A stretch of 35,654 nucleotides of DNA from a virus, in IMG/VR virus record IMGVR_UViG_3300050014_001324, positions 1 to 35,654 of that record; one strand, 5' to 3'. Below the pieces are notes generated by a model, which saw nothing but the letters and a program-made list of their open reading frames with translations, did no database searches and was not told the DNA's origin. Both the position numbers and the translations under genes were made by a program. Below, one piece after another: positions 1 through 6,082 of this stretch; the first letter of the stretch is position 1; the number at the start of each line of letters is the position of its first letter.

Positions 1-5
1 GTCGG

Positions 6-503
6 TCACTCCGCCGTACGCAGGAGGGATTCGGCGATCTGCACGTCGGCGGAGACGGCCAGAGCCTTGGCTAACTCGAACACCCGCTTACGCACCTGGT
101 GGTCGGTGATGCGGTAATAGGCGCGGACCAGTTCCAGGGTTTCGCGCTTGGCCAGCGGGTCGTTGTCGTCGGAAGGGGCGGGCAGAGCGGCGCCGCAGAG
201 GAGTCGGGCCGGGCTGGCGGCGGAGATGTCGGGGGCCATGTCGTCGTAGAAGAACGACACCGGGACATCGAGGACGCGCGACAGGTCGAACAGGCGCGAG
301 GCGCCGATGCGGTTGGCGCCGCGTTCGTATTTCTGCACCTGCTGGAAGGTCAGGCCGATGGCCTCTCCCAGCTTTTCTTGGCTCATGCCGAGCAAGGTGC
401 GGCGCAGTCGGACGCGGGCGCCGACATGCACGTCGATCGGGTTCGGCTTGCCGTCAGGCGTGCGGCCGCGTTTGTTGGGCTGGCGGGGGAGAGTCTTGGT
501 CAT
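6..503 (-). CDS. XRE-family transcriptional regulator (repressor-like)
   Basis: A 165-residue DNA-binding protein with an N-terminal Cro/CI-type helix-turn-helix (about residues 25-80; the stretch MSQEKLGEAIGLTFQQVQKY is the HTH) and a C-terminal helical part. The stretch around SFFYDDM is typical of a widespread alphaproteobacterial XRE regulator type. An in-frame ATG exists at 515, but GGAGG lies between the two ATGs, 7 bases ahead of the ATG at 503, so 503 is the better start. The gene reads away from the AbrB/Doc pair. Two TCAC-N5-GTGA palindromes lie in its upstream region (537-549 and 570-582), and the same operator recurs at the cI-like/Cro-like locus, so it probably either represses itself or is controlled by the phage repressor. 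Its target genes are inferred, not shown. Confidence 0.85.
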   Translation of the reverse strand: MTKTLPRQPNKRGRTPDGKPNPIDVHVGARVRLRRTLLGMSQEKLGEAIGLTFQQVQKYERGANRIGASRLFDLSRVLDVPVSFFYDDMAPDISAASPARLLCGAALPAPSDDNDPLAKRETLELVRAYYRITDHQVRKRVFELAKALAVSADVQIAESLLRTAE

Positions 504-529
504 TGGGGCCTCCATCGGTTGTGATGGCC

Positions 530-550
530 CACAATGTCACGCATTGTGAC
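530..550. promoter_or_regulatory. Operator copy 1 (TCAC-N5-GTGA) upstream of the XRE gene
   Basis: GTCAC at 536-540 and GTGAC at 546-550 form an inverted repeat with a 5-base spacer. A second inverted repeat, CACAATG (530-536) with CATTGTG (542-548), overlaps it. The core matches three other sites in the window. The position just upstream of the minus-strand regulator suggests a repressor binding site. Confidence 0.6.
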
Positions 551-568
551 CTATGGCAATTGGCAAAT

Positions 569-583
569 GTCACTTTATGTGAC
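569..583. promoter_or_regulatory. Operator copy 2 (TCAC-N5-GTGA) upstream of the XRE gene
   Basis: GTCAC at 569-573 and GTGAC at 579-583 form the same inverted repeat as copy 1, with its centre 33 bp away (about three helical turns). This spacing would place two dimers on the same face of the DNA. Confidence 0.6.
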
Positions 584-644
584 AATGCTACCCCGCCCCT
601 ACATCCAACATGGTTGCATATTGAGGTGGGAGCTTCACGGCATC

Positions 645-685
645 TTGCCCAGAGATGGTTGTATCTATATAATGAACATTATATA
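645..685 (+). promoter_or_regulatory. Promoter and palindromic operator of the toxin-antitoxin operon
   Basis: A -35 element TTGCCC (645-650), 17 bp, and a perfect -10 TATAAT (668-673) precede the antitoxin ATG at 704. The -10 lies inside a perfect inverted repeat: TATATAATG (666-674), AA, CATTATATA (677-685). This is the arrangement expected for autorepression by an AbrB-type antitoxin, alone or with its toxin. Confidence 0.75.
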
Positions 686-703
686 CCGCAGTGGAGACAA
701 ACC

Positions 704-931
704 ATGCTCACGTTCAAAGTGACCACCATCGGGGCTTCGGCCGGCGTCATCCTGACCAAGGAGGCGATGGCCCGGCTCAAGGTGCAAAAGGGCGACACGC
801 TCTATCTGACCGAAGCGCCGGATGGCGGCTATCGGCTGACGCCCTTTAACCCTGATTTCGCGCGGCAGATGACCCTGGCCGAGGAAATCATGCATGACGA
901 CCGCGACATCCTGCGGGCGCTGGCCAAGTGA
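704..931 (+). CDS. AbrB/MazE-type antitoxin
   Basis: A 75-residue swapped-hairpin AbrB-family protein. The N-terminus (VTTIGASAGVILTKEAMARL, then a KGDTLYL segment) is the diagnostic fold-forming stretch; the acidic C-terminal tail (about residues 45-75) probably wraps the toxin. The ATG at 704 follows GGAG at 693-696. The longer open frame upstream has no coding character and runs through the promoter. Its stop overlaps the toxin start as GTGA, so the two are translationally coupled. It should neutralise the Doc toxin and bind the palindrome at 666-685. Doc is classically paired with a Phd-type antitoxin, so this is an AbrB-Doc pairing. Confidence 0.85.
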   Translation: MLTFKVTTIGASAGVILTKEAMARLKVQKGDTLYLTEAPDGGYRLTPFNPDFARQMTLAEEIMHDDRDILRALAK

Positions 932-1311
932 CGGCGTGGCGTTGGGTCGGAACGGACATCGCTCACGCCATCCACGAGCGGCAATTGGCCGAGCATGGCG
1001 GGCTGGATGGCGTTCGCGACGTCGGCGCGGTGGACTCGGCGCTGGCCCGGCCGCGGAACCTGGCCGGTTATGGGCAACCCGACGCCGCCGATTTGGCGGC
1101 TGCCTATGCCTATGGCCTGGCCCGCAATCACGGCTTTTCCGACGGCAACAAACGCACGGCGTGGATCGTCGCGCGTTTGTTCCTGGCCGATAACGGTTAT
1201 CGTCTGCGGTTCGATCCGGTCGAAGCGGTCAGGACCATGGAGGCGGTGGCGGCCGGCGAGATCGAGGAAAGTCACCTCGCCGCGTGGTTCCGCCAGCGCC
1301 TTGTGAATTAG
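928..1311 (+). CDS. doc: Doc (death-on-curing) family toxin
   Basis: A 127-residue Fic-fold toxin. The motif HGFSDGNKR (residues 68-76) matches the Doc variant of the Fic core, HxFx(D/N)xNKR; in the characterised P1 Doc this centre phosphorylates elongation factor Tu and stops translation. The catalytic His68, the acidic Asp72 and Lys75-Arg76 are all present and the length matches the family, so it looks intact. The GTG start at 928 overlaps the antitoxin stop by 4 bases. Within a prophage the pair would act in lysogen maintenance or in defence against other phages; which one is inference. Confidence 0.88.
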   Translation: MTAWRWVGTDIAHAIHERQLAEHGGLDGVRDVGAVDSALARPRNLAGYGQPDAADLAAAYAYGLARNHGFSDGNKRTAWIVARLFLADNGYRLRFDPVEAVRTMEAVAAGEIEESHLAAWFRQRLVN

Positions 1312-1404
1312 GCAGGTCGATCCACCCGATCCCATAGAGGCCATCAAATATCGGATGGAGCAGAAGGGATAGGGCTAATGTCTAAAGTCTACGGCTGCCC
1401 GCAG

Positions 1405-1707
1405 TTAGCCGCCAGTGCGGGAAGACTTTGATAGTAGAGGATCTATCTTGGTTGCCAGCGAAAGCTGCAGTCCAGACATATTGCCCCAATATATCCAATC
1501 CATTGTCGCGCCATATCGTTCAGCTAGTCGTGCCATAGCTAGCGGATCGGGCATTCGGTCGCCTTTTTCCCAATTGGTCAGCGTCGTTCGTCCAACATTG
1601 ATGCTGGTTGCCATCTCGTCCTGAGTGAGGCCGAGCGCAATGCGCGTCGCCTTCAGGCGAAGGCCGATTTCCCTCATCTGGTCCGGTTTTTCGATATTTT
1701 GCGACAT
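1405..1707 (-). CDS. cI-like XRE repressor
   Basis: A 100-residue helix-turn-helix protein with the HTH core LGLTQDEMATSINVGRTTLT (about residues 23-42) followed by NWEKGDRMPD. It lacks the C-terminal peptidase domain of lambda CI, so RecA-stimulated self-cleavage is unlikely. The start at 1707 gives the compact family length; starting at 1812 would translate the operator. No convincing Shine-Dalgarno is present and an operator lies 3 bases upstream, so the mRNA may be leaderless or nearly so. It is divergent from the small Cro-like gene at 1793, the standard lysogeny switch layout. Confidence 0.8.
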   Translation of the reverse strand: MSQNIEKPDQMREIGLRLKATRIALGLTQDEMATSINVGRTTLTNWEKGDRMPDPLAMARLAERYGATMDWIYWGNMSGLQLSLATKIDPLLSKSSRTGG

Positions 1708-1709
1708 GC

Positions 1710-1722
1710 TCACAGACTGTGA
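1710..1722. promoter_or_regulatory. Operator copy 3 (TCAC-N5-GTGA)
   Basis: TCAC (1710-1713), AGACT, GTGA (1719-1722). It matches the core and spacing of the copies at 537 and 570 and sits directly ahead of the cI-like gene's start codon. Confidence 0.5.
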
Positions 1723-1749
1723 TGCCGCAGCTTGAGGATCACGCCACTT

Positions 1750-1780
1750 TTGAGTATTGCTTAATGTCACGTATGGTGAC
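1750..1780 (+). promoter_or_regulatory. Operator copy 4 overlapping the Cro-like promoter
   Basis: GTCAC (1766-1770), GTATG, GTGAC (1776-1780), extended to ATGTCAC/GTGACAT. A possible rightward promoter overlaps it: -35 TTGAGT (1750-1755), 16 bp, -10 TATGGT (1772-1777). Repressor bound here would block the Cro-like gene. The promoter call is weaker than the palindrome. Confidence 0.55.
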
Positions 1781-1792
1781 ATCTTTTGGCGT

Positions 1793-2089
1793 ATGCAAAA
1801 CGACATTCGCACTTTCTATGACCTAGAGGACCGATTTGGAGGCCGTGCATCAATGGCGGCGGCTCTTGGAATTGGGCGCACCTGCTTGTGCAACTGGGAG
1901 CGTCGGAAGGGTATTCCTCCAACTCAGTGGCCGAAGATTGTCGATGTTGCCGAAGCGCGCGGAATCGTCGGCGTAACTTATGCCGTCCTTCGATGCATCA
2001 TTTTTGACCTACCGCGCCCGGCCCCCCCAGCCCGGCGGCGAGCGGGCGCGACGTTCCCCGAACATCCTTCGATGGAGGCAACGCAATGA
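1793..2089 (+). CDS. Cro-like small HTH protein
   Basis: A 98-residue protein with an N-terminal helix-turn-helix (SMAAALGIGRTCLCNWERRK, about residues 18-37) resembling Cro/YdaS-type phage switch proteins that read one strand of the lysis-lysogeny switch. The ATG at 1793 is chosen because the in-frame start at 1757 lies upstream of the operator and promoter. It is divergent from the cI-like gene and separated from it by two shared operators. The C-terminal 40 residues are proline- and arginine-rich and weakly structured. Its stop overlaps the next ORF by ATGA. Confidence 0.7.
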   Translation: MQNDIRTFYDLEDRFGGRASMAAALGIGRTCLCNWERRKGIPPTQWPKIVDVAEARGIVGVTYAVLRCIIFDLPRPAPPARRRAGATFPEHPSMEATQ

Positions 2090-2580
2090 GCGAAACATTT
2101 CGCCCCGAACGGTGTGTCGAAGCTTTGCTTCGCGCGGCAGGACATCCCGGCGCGGGGACCTTGGACAGAAGTGGCAACGATCCCCGCGCGCCTGCATTGG
2201 GCTATTACCTGGACGAGTTGGGGCGGCTTCGGGCACTCAGGGTTCTGCCGCTGCGACGGCTTGCCGTGCAGGGCGGGGTGCCCGTGAGCGCCTGGGCTAC
2301 TGTGTACGGCTCGATCCTGACCGAAGCGCCAGTGCGATCTGGGACAGGTCGCCGATTGTCGTTTCTAGAGCTGCCACCGGCAGAAGAATCGGCACAACGG
2401 CGGCGCCAAAGCGGAACGTCAGCGTCACGGCTTGATGATCGCTGGTCAGAGCAAAGCCCAGTTCGTCGGCGGATGTGGCATTTTCCGGTATCGGCATGGC
2501 TCCGCGCGACATGGTCTTTCCTGACGGGGCGGCGGGATTGCATTCGGCCGCGATCCGCGCCGCCAGCAGCAGATCGATGA
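2086..2580 (+). CDS. Hypothetical protein, 3' half probably not native
   Basis: The reading frame starts at an ATGA overlap with the Cro-like gene and encodes 164 residues. The first 70 or so residues (through the segment ALGYYLDELGRLRALRVLPL) have convincing composition. From about 2297 the frame becomes Arg/Ser-rich and lies antisense to a convincing minus-strand gene (2297-2710). The likely explanation is a mosaic junction that removed the original 3' end. No family recognised. Confidence 0.4.
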   Translation: MSETFRPERCVEALLRAAGHPGAGTLDRSGNDPRAPALGYYLDELGRLRALRVLPLRRLAVQGGVPVSAWATVYGSILTEAPVRSGTGRRLSFLELPPAEESAQRRRQSGTSASRLDDRWSEQSPVRRRMWHFPVSAWLRATWSFLTGRRDCIRPRSAPPAADR

Positions 2581-2710
2581 TCATGCGCTCCGTCTGGGAG
2601 GGGGTCAGCGACAGCACAGTTGGTGTGCCCGATGTCGGGTGCACGAGCAGAGCGATTCCACCGTCCGATGTGGGCTGCACCTCGATCTCCGCAGGGGAAA
2701 AAATCTCCAT
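2297..2710 (-). CDS. Hypothetical phage protein
   Basis: A 137-residue acidic protein with strong coding character and no family I recognise. It starts with a beta-rich segment (FSPAEIEVQPTSDGGIALLV), then a helical stretch (SQTERMIIDLLLAARIAAE) and a second strand-rich half. The start at 2710 is preferred to 2713 because GGAG sits 6 bases ahead of it and only 3 ahead of the other. It is the only minus-strand gene between the Cro-like gene and the early operon, so it may belong to the repressor-direction (lysogenic) transcript or be an accessory gene with its own promoter. Confidence 0.65.
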   Translation of the reverse strand: MEIFSPAEIEVQPTSDGGIALLVHPTSGTPTVLSLTPSQTERMIIDLLLAARIAAECNPAAPSGKTMSRGAMPIPENATSADELGFALTSDHQAVTLTFRFGAAVVPILLPVAALETTIGDLSQIALALRSGSSRTQ

Positions 2711-2982
2711 CATATTCTCCGATTCTGGTAACTGGCGTTTCCAGGATAGCGGAGGGCAGGCCGGGTGTCATGCTCGGCCTGCGCGTGTTGTCGGAGGAGC
2801 CAAATCCAGGCGCTCCGACAATTGCCGAAGAGAGGGTGATCGTCATGGCTGAGGCGATTTCCTCCGGAGTGAGCGCGGTGGATCGGGGTTGCACCCCCGA
2901 TCACCCAACGATGCGCTTTGCCATTTCCCAAGACCTTCCGGCCTCACGCTTCGCAGTATCGGGCGGTGAGGGTGGAAGTTCC
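2711..2982. other. Divergent intergenic region with a small hairpin
   Basis: 272 bases between a minus-strand and a plus-strand gene, where early-operon control should lie. The one clear structure is an inverted repeat, GATCGGGG (2881-2888), TTGCAC, CCCCGATC (2895-2902). No convincing sigma-70 promoter could be picked out. Open frames here look like shadows. Confidence 0.4.
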
Positions 2983-3345
2983 ATGGGCGCAACTACGGAA
3001 ATGATTCGGTTAGGCGACCGCTGGGCGGCGGCGCTGAAGCGGCGTTACCCCGGGCGGTTGCCCGGCAGTTTGGATGCCAAGCGCTGTGCGCAGGCGTTCG
3101 AGGTCAGTCCGCGCACGGCGGAAAGCTGGGCCGCTGGTCAGGGGCCTCGGGTCGAGAACATCGAACGCGCCTGGTTGCTGCATGGCGCGGCCTTCGCCGC
3201 CGAGGTGCTGTCGCCCGGCGAGGACATCGAGCGGCTGGCCCGCATGGATCAGATGGTCGACGAGTTGGAAACCAAGTTCGAGGCGATGGGACGGGAAATC
3301 AAGCAACTGCGTGCCGACCGCAAGTCGGGGGTTTCGGCGCGATGA
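2983..3345 (+). CDS. Phage HTH-type regulatory protein, first gene of early operon
   Basis: A 120-residue protein. The middle (LDAKRCAQAFEVSPRTAESW) resembles a helix-turn-helix; the C-terminal half (MDQMVDELETKFEAMGREIK) should form a coiled coil, so a dimeric DNA-binding protein is likely. GGTGGAAG precedes the ATG at 2983. The frame stays open far upstream but without coding character. It opens the run of overlapping early genes and overlaps the next ORF by ATGA. The regulatory role is inferred from the fold pattern and position. Confidence 0.65.
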   Translation: MGATTEMIRLGDRWAAALKRRYPGRLPGSLDAKRCAQAFEVSPRTAESWAAGQGPRVENIERAWLLHGAAFAAEVLSPGEDIERLARMDQMVDELETKFEAMGREIKQLRADRKSGVSAR

Positions 3346-3506
3346 TTGACCGCCTGATTCGTCGCCTGATTGAGCGCCTGTCGTTCGATCTCGATGGGCT
3401 GCTGTTGGCGCTGGCCACCGGAATTCAGGTCTGCGGCCAAGTGTTGGTGACGGCGGTCAGCCGCCGTCAGGACCGTCGCCGGACCCAACAGGGACGGCGC
3501 AGATGA
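3342..3506 (+). CDS. 54-residue microprotein
   Basis: A small ORF whose ATG overlaps the preceding stop (ATGA at 3342-3345). The product is very basic at both ends, with a central hydrophobic stretch (GLLLALATGIQVCGQVLVTA) that could be an amphipathic or short membrane helix. The N-terminus carries a repeated Leu-Ile/Arg pattern (DRLIRRLIERL). No family recognised; support comes from the overlap and from codon use like that of its neighbours. Confidence 0.5.
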   Translation: MIDRLIRRLIERLSFDLDGLLLALATGIQVCGQVLVTAVSRRQDRRRTQQGRRR

Positions 3507-3522
3507 TGTTGGGGAGGGGAGC

Positions 3523-3825
3523 ATGCACAGTGTTGACATCCATGTGGTCGATGCCCGGCGCGCCGCTTCGGCCAAAGTCGCGGCCATCGAAGCGCGTTGG
3601 GCCGGCATCGCGGCAGCCCGCGACGGCGTCGAGGTTTGCCCCTTCACCGACAGCGAAGTTGATCTTTGCGAGAGCTTCGACCAAGGCCGGCAGATGTATT
3701 TACGGGCTGGCACCTCGGCACCACCGGCCTCGCGCGGCGGCAGTCCGTGGCGCGCCCGGAGCGGATCGACGCAGGCCGCTCACTCCGCCGGTCCCGACGA
3801 TGACGAACCGGGTTCGCTGTTTTGA
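3523..3825 (+). CDS. Hypothetical early protein, 100 residues
   Basis: The ATG at 3523 follows a strong GGGGAGGGGA. The first 65 residues have a mixed alpha/beta composition (VDIHVVDARRAASAKVAAIE, then EVCPFTDSEVDLCESFDQG) and two cysteines; the last 35 are low-complexity Ala/Ser/Gly with an acidic end. No family recognised. It overlaps the following microprotein frame by TTGA. Confidence 0.6.
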   Translation: MHSVDIHVVDARRAASAKVAAIEARWAGIAAARDGVEVCPFTDSEVDLCESFDQGRQMYLRAGTSAPPASRGGSPWRARSGSTQAAHSAGPDDDEPGSLF

Positions 3826-3926
3826 GGCGGCGGCGCGCCTTCGCCTTGCCCAGCTGGGTGACGCCGGCGGCGTCGTTCGGTCTGGTGCTAGTGTTGATCT
3901 TGATAACGGGAGTGCGCTGGCCATGA
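3822..3926 (+). CDS. Putative single-pass membrane microprotein (34 residues)
   Basis: A frame opening at TTG (3822) that overlaps the upstream stop and closes in an ATGA overlap with the downstream ATG at 3923. It encodes a basic N-terminus (four consecutive arginines), then a long hydrophobic segment (AASFGLVLVLILITGV), as expected for an inner-membrane helix with its N-terminus in the cytoplasm. The Shine-Dalgarno is weak, so translation would depend on coupling. Evidence is the overlaps at both ends plus the membrane helix; function unknown. Confidence 0.45.
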   Translation: MRRRRAFALPSWVTPAASFGLVLVLILITGVRWP

Positions 3927-4198
3927 GCGCATTCGCCCAAACCCAACCGGCTGCCGGCCGCCGGGCCTCGCGTGAGGTAAAGGCTGGGGACTCCTCCCTC
4001 GACTGCCCCCGGAGCACTTTCCCCGCTCCGGGGGATTCTTTGGCGCCTCCCGCCAAGCTGTCGGCCGTTCTGTGGCGCGACGGTTTGGCCGGGGGCGGCA
4101 TTCGCGCGGGTCGCCTCTCCCCCGTGCGGGACCACATGGGCAATGCGGCGCTGCCCCCGACCAATTTCCGTGACGCCCCGGCACGGGTGCCGGCATGA
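3923..4198 (+). CDS. Low-complexity hypothetical protein
   Basis: A 91-residue frame bounded by ATGA overlaps at both ends, which is the main reason to accept it. The product is rich in Ala, Pro, Arg and Gly with no recognisable domain. Two perfect hairpins lie inside the frame (4006-4034 and 4040-4056), so this stretch may instead be a structured RNA or a processing site. Confidence 0.4.
   Translation: MSAFAQTQPAAGRRASREVKAGDSSLDCPRSTFPAPGDSLAPPAKLSAVLWRDGLAGGGIRAGRLSPVRDHMGNAALPPTNFRDAPARVPA
4006..4056 (+). other. Tandem perfect hairpins inside the early operon
   Basis: CCCCCGGAGC (4006-4015) pairs with GCTCCGGGGG (4025-4034) over a 9-base loop, followed by TTGGCG (4040-4045) and CGCCAA (4051-4056). 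There is no T tract, so a classical terminator is unlikely. An mRNA-stability or processing structure, or a recombination scar, is possible. Confidence 0.5.
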
Positions 4199-4581
4199 GC
4201 GCGCAGCCCGAACGCCAGCGGCTGCCAAACCGGCGGCTGATTGTCACTCAGGTGGTGCATTGGAGCGGTCAGACCTGGCTAGCCAGCATCGGTTTCGACA
4301 AAGGCGGCAAGGCGCGTGAGGTGTTTTTCGACGGGGTGAAGTCGGGCGGCCAGTTGGAAGGGCTGCTCGACGACGCCTGCGTGCTGTTGTCGCTGTTGCT
4401 GCAATCCGGCTGGCATCCGGACTCGCTGGCGGCGCGCATGGGCGGCGGTGACGGCCCCGAAGCCAGCCCAATCGGCGCGGTGGCCTGGGTGGTCGCCAAG
4501 CTGGAAGACCAATCGAGCGCCGGTATCCGCGACGCTTATGCGGCGGCGGATGCCTTGGCCCTGCGGAGGGCGCCCGAATGA
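4195..4581 (+). CDS. TSCPD-domain protein
   Basis: A 128-residue protein related to the TSCPD domain found at the C-terminus of some ribonucleotide reductases and as a stand-alone protein in alphaproteobacterial phages. The pattern FDKGGKAREVFFDGVKSGG, then DDACVLLSLLLQSGWHPDSL (about residues 35-80), matches the family. Stand-alone versions have no established role; a link to nucleotide metabolism is only suggested by homology. It overlaps both neighbours by ATGA and lies directly ahead of the primase gene. Confidence 0.75.
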   Translation: MSAQPERQRLPNRRLIVTQVVHWSGQTWLASIGFDKGGKAREVFFDGVKSGGQLEGLLDDACVLLSLLLQSGWHPDSLAARMGGGDGPEASPIGAVAWVVAKLEDQSSAGIRDAYAAADALALRRAPE

Positions 4582-5687
4582 ATCGTCGCCAATACCCGCC
4601 GCGCGATCTGATGCCTGTCGAGCAAATCTCGGCGATGCTGGCGGCGCGCATTCTGGATTTGTGCCGCTACCTGTTGCCCAACGGCGTCGTCGAGGGGCCG
4701 GAATTTCGCGTTGGCTCGTGCTCCGGCGAGGCGGGGCGGTCGATGGCGGTGCATCTGCGCGGGCACCGGGCCGGCACCTGGGCGGATTTTTCCAGCGGCA
4801 CCGACCGTGGCGATGCGCTTGACCTGGTGCGCCTGGTCGCCTGCGGCGGCGATGCCGGGCGGGCGGTGGCTTGGGCTAAATCCTGGCTGGGGCTCGACGG
4901 CACCGACCACGATGCCTTGCAGCGCACGCGGCGGAGCGTTGATCAGCAAGAGCGGCTGGCCAAGACCTCGGAAGAGGACGACGAGCGCAAGCGCAAGAAC
5001 ATGATGGCGATCTGGCTGTCGAGTCAGCAAAGCATCAAGGACACTCCGGTCGAGGCCTATCTGGCCGGGCGCGGTATCCCGCTCGATGTGCTGGGGCGGC
5101 AGCCGCGCGCCCTGCGCTTTCACTCCGGCCTGCGCCATCCGGAGACGCAGCGCCACCACCCGGCGATGGTGGCGACCATTCAGGGGCTGGACGGCAAACA
5201 GCGGGCGATCCATCGCACCTGGTTGCAGGTCGAGCCGGATGGGCGGGTGATCAAGCTGCAAGGCGTCTCCGACAGCAAGCTGTCGCTGGGGCGCTATCGC
5301 GGCGGCTTCATCGCGTTGTGGCGCGGCGCCAGCGGCAAGCCGATCAAGTCGGCGGAGCCAAGCGAGGAAATCGCCATCTCGGAAGGTATCGAGGACGGGC
5401 TGTCGGCGGCGCTGGCCAAGCCCAGCCTGCGGGTGATTGCCGCCGTCAGCGGATCGAACATGCTCAACATCGATCTGCCGCCCGGTTGCGGCGTGCTGCT
5501 GGTCGGACAGAACGATGCCGCTGACAGCAAGGCGGCGGCGATGTGGGCCAAGGTGATCGCCCGGTTCCAAAGCCAGGGGCGGCGGGTGCGGATCGCACGG
5601 CCTCCCGCTGGCGTGAAAGACATCAATGACGTGGTGCGGGGGCTGGCGGCAACGCCAAACCCGACAGAGGGGGAGAAGGTCGGATGA
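4578..5687 (+). CDS. Toprim-domain phage primase
   Basis: A 369-residue replication protein. Residues 60-84 (AGTWADFSSGTDRGDALDLV) match the conserved segment after the zinc ribbon in DnaG-like phage primases; the zinc-binding cysteines themselves are not evident. The Toprim domain is residues 265-355: the catalytic Glu is in AISEGIEDGLSA (266-277), the metal-binding acidic motif is VLLVGQNDAADSKA (306-319), and KDINDV is at 347-352. It should make RNA primers at the phage origin together with the helicase two genes downstream. ATGA overlaps exist at both ends. Confidence 0.85.
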   Translation: MNRRQYPPRDLMPVEQISAMLAARILDLCRYLLPNGVVEGPEFRVGSCSGEAGRSMAVHLRGHRAGTWADFSSGTDRGDALDLVRLVACGGDAGRAVAWAKSWLGLDGTDHDALQRTRRSVDQQERLAKTSEEDDERKRKNMMAIWLSSQQSIKDTPVEAYLAGRGIPLDVLGRQPRALRFHSGLRHPETQRHHPAMVATIQGLDGKQRAIHRTWLQVEPDGRVIKLQGVSDSKLSLGRYRGGFIALWRGASGKPIKSAEPSEEIAISEGIEDGLSAALAKPSLRVIAAVSGSNMLNIDLPPGCGVLLVGQNDAADSKAAAMWAKVIARFQSQGRRVRIARPPAGVKDINDVVRGLAATPNPTEGEKVG

Positions 5688-6082
5688 CCATTCTGGAAGA
5701 AATAGACGCAGAACGGCGGCGCCAGATTGATGTCGAGGGGTTCTCGGCTAAGCATGATGATAGGCACGGTAACCGTGAACTTCTGTGCGCGGCCTTAGCC
5801 TACCTGGATCATGCAAGGGCACACGGAGGGGCGGATGTCGATGTATCCGCCTCGATGTATCAGGGGTTCCCTCCACCGCGTGACTGGCCATGGGACCCGA
5901 TTTGGTGGAAGCCGAAGAACCCTCGGCGTGACTTGATCAGAGCTGGGGCGCTAATCCTGGCGCAAAGAGACGTGAACCTTCGTTTTCGACGAAGCGAAGA
6001 CGGAATATTCTTCAAGTTTCGCGCGGTGGTTGCCGAAATTGAACGTCTCGATCTGGCTGAAATCGAGACATCCGATGAATGA
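5684..6082 (+). CDS. Conserved phage protein of unknown function
   Basis: A 132-residue member of a common phage family recognised by the pattern EIDAERRRQIDVEGF, HDDRH, then WPWDPIWWKPKNPRRDLIRA and GALILA. No biochemical function is known to me. In relatives as I recall them, ALILAE runs straight into EIERLDR; here about 24 residues are interposed between GALILA (about 93-98) and AEIERLD. Codon use is AT-richer than in both flanking genes, suggesting later acquisition despite ATGA overlaps on both sides. Confidence 0.7.
   Translation: MTILEEIDAERRRQIDVEGFSAKHDDRHGNRELLCAALAYLDHARAHGGADVDVSASMYQGFPPPRDWPWDPIWWKPKNPRRDLIRAGALILAQRDVNLRFRRSEDGIFFKFRAVVAEIERLDLAEIETSDE

Noticed and set aside
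28-524. Plus-strand frame (99-524) opposite the first XRE gene
   Set aside because: Composition is Gly/Val/Glu-rich repetition and antisense to a gene with a clear HTH; no ribosome binding site.
2205-2894. A 229-residue minus-strand frame covering the 2297-2710 gene
   Set aside because: Shadow frame: Arg/Ser-rich, out of phase with the convincing protein and without a ribosome binding site.
4244-5570. Several long minus-strand frames antisense to the TSCPD and primase genes
   Set aside because: Typical GC-rich antisense shadows: low-complexity Arg/Pro/Gln composition and no motifs; plus-strand genes carry clear domain signatures.
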